64,000 nucleotides of DNA, from positions 1-64,000 of the forward strand of contig NZ_CADIKK010000011.1 of assembly GCF_902859915.1 (NCBI RefSeq), in the 5' to 3' direction. Below are positions 63,504 to 64,000 of the stretch, one piece after another. This DNA comes from Paraburkholderia ultramafica. GTDB taxonomy: Bacteria; Pseudomonadota; Gammaproteobacteria; Burkholderiales; Burkholderiaceae. The notes beneath the pieces were generated by a model that did no database searches, was not told the origin of the DNA, and worked only from the letters and a program-made list of their open reading frames with translations. Made by a program: the position numbers and the translations under genes. Position 1 is the first letter of the stretch. Every line of letters begins with the position of its first letter.

Positions 63504-64000
63504 CTAGACGAGCTTCGACAGCGTGTCCGCGGTGGTTTCGATCACCAGCAAACCGGCGCGCAAGCCCGGCTTGACCGTCGCATTCGGAAACACGATGCGC
63601 TCTTCGTCGTGGCGCACCGTATAGCGATACTCGCCATCGCGCGCGAGCAAGGTGTCTTTGGCGAACGGCGTGAAATTCGGCACGTCCGCCGCCAGCAGCA
63701 ATTCGAACGCGTCGCTTTGCTTGGTGAGTTGATCGATCACGGTGAACACGCGCGGCATCGACGCGTCCGCATTGCCGTGCGTTCCGGCCAGCAGATGACG
63801 CAACGCCAGGTCCGCACCGGCAAAACGCGTCAGATCGTTCTCGCCGAACGGGCGCACCTTGCCCAGTTCCAGGGTGCACGCATCGGCCCCGCACGCTTGC
63901 GCGGTGAAGTGCGAATAGGTGTTGCCTTTGGTGGTATGCAGCAGCACTGCGCTGATGCGTGCGTCGCCGAGCCACTCGAACATCGCGCGCGAAAACGGCT
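63504..64000 (-). CDS. astE: Succinylglutamate desuccinylase AstE (partial, N-terminus off right edge)
   Basis: The C-terminal about 165 residues are visible; the frame continues to the window edge as [31 protein letters not shown], which is the internal part of Ast[32 protein letters not shown] and the terminal beta-strand region are also AstE/AspA-like. AstE is the last enzyme of the arginine succinyltransferase pathway, releasing glutamate and succinate; its zinc residues would lie outside the window. It precedes the ABC binding protein on the same strand by about 155 bases, so uptake and catabolism of arginine are linked here. Confidence 0.92.
   Translation of the reverse strand, partial: PFSRAMFEWLGDARISAVLLHTTKGNTYSHFTAQACGADACTLELGKVRPFGENDLTRFAGADLALRHLLAGTHGNADASMPRVFTVIDQLTKQSDAFELLLAADVPNFTPFAKDTLLARDGEYRYTVRHDEERIVFPNATVKPGLRAGLLVIETTADTLSKLV

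Overview
The window looks like a chromosomal segment of a Burkholderiaceae member, most probably Paraburkholderia or Burkholderia. The evidence is very high G+C, long antisense open frames typical of such DNA, low-complexity Ala/Pro/Arg tails on housekeeping proteins, and a betaproteobacterial gene set (scpB-rluB, recC-recB-recD order, mdtABC with an extra-long MdtC, YccS-like FUSC exporter, an AstE gene beside a Lys/Arg/Orn-type binding protein). No rRNA, tRNA, CRISPR array or intact insertion sequence was seen.

Layout. 1-5.5 kb: rluB (cut by the left edge, TTG start) and scpB, then a class I/II aminotransferase and a LysR regulator. 5.5-13 kb: small accessory genes, namely a DUF4096 transposase-like protein, two small secreted proteins, a DUF218 membrane protein, an ABM monooxygenase, an EAL phosphodiesterase, arfB and a VC0807-like membrane protein. 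13.2-22.5 kb: the recCBD operon on the minus strand, joined by ATGA overlaps, with an unusual Asn-Ala hexanucleotide repeat in recD. 22.7-35 kb: FUSC exporter, an Lrp regulator divergent from a cysteine dioxygenase, an MscS channel with a His-rich tail, a YwnA/YwnB-like Rrf2 and NAD(P)H-binding pair with matching operators, a lipoprotein, a DJ-1/PfpI protein and a histidine kinase. 34.8-36.6 kb: a decayed ammonium-transporter gene, then a clear fluoride riboswitch in front of crcB. 37-46.3 kb: an IclR regulator and an mdtABC RND efflux operon.

46.2-53.2 kb is the most interesting part: a compact insert that is visibly richer in A/T than its flanks. A MocR-type PLP regulator is divergent from an operon of an EamA exporter, a JAMM (Mov34/MPN) protease, a fused ThiS/MoaD-like carrier + E1 (MoeB/ThiF) + rhodanese protein, and a cysteine-synthase-like PLP enzyme. 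Converging on it are a serine O-acetyltransferase and an AlaX tRNA-editing protein. All the parts of a protein-thiocarboxylate route from serine to cysteine or a cysteine-like amino acid are present, together with an exporter and a mischarged-tRNA deacylase. I infer production, or handling, of a sulfur amino acid or analogue with self-protection.

53.5-64 kb: a small membrane protein, an exported peroxiredoxin, then four consecutive cyclic-di-GMP/HDOD signalling genes (EAL-HDOD, PAS-GGDEF-EAL with a degenerate GGDEF, HDOD-GAF-like, EAL-HDOD), an acetoacetate decarboxylase, and an amino-acid ABC binding protein next to astE, which runs off the right edge. These last two fit arginine/ornithine uptake and catabolism.

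All assignments rest on reading the sequence; no database search was run. Start codons were moved inward wherever a ribosome binding site, operon overlap or family N-terminus argued for it.
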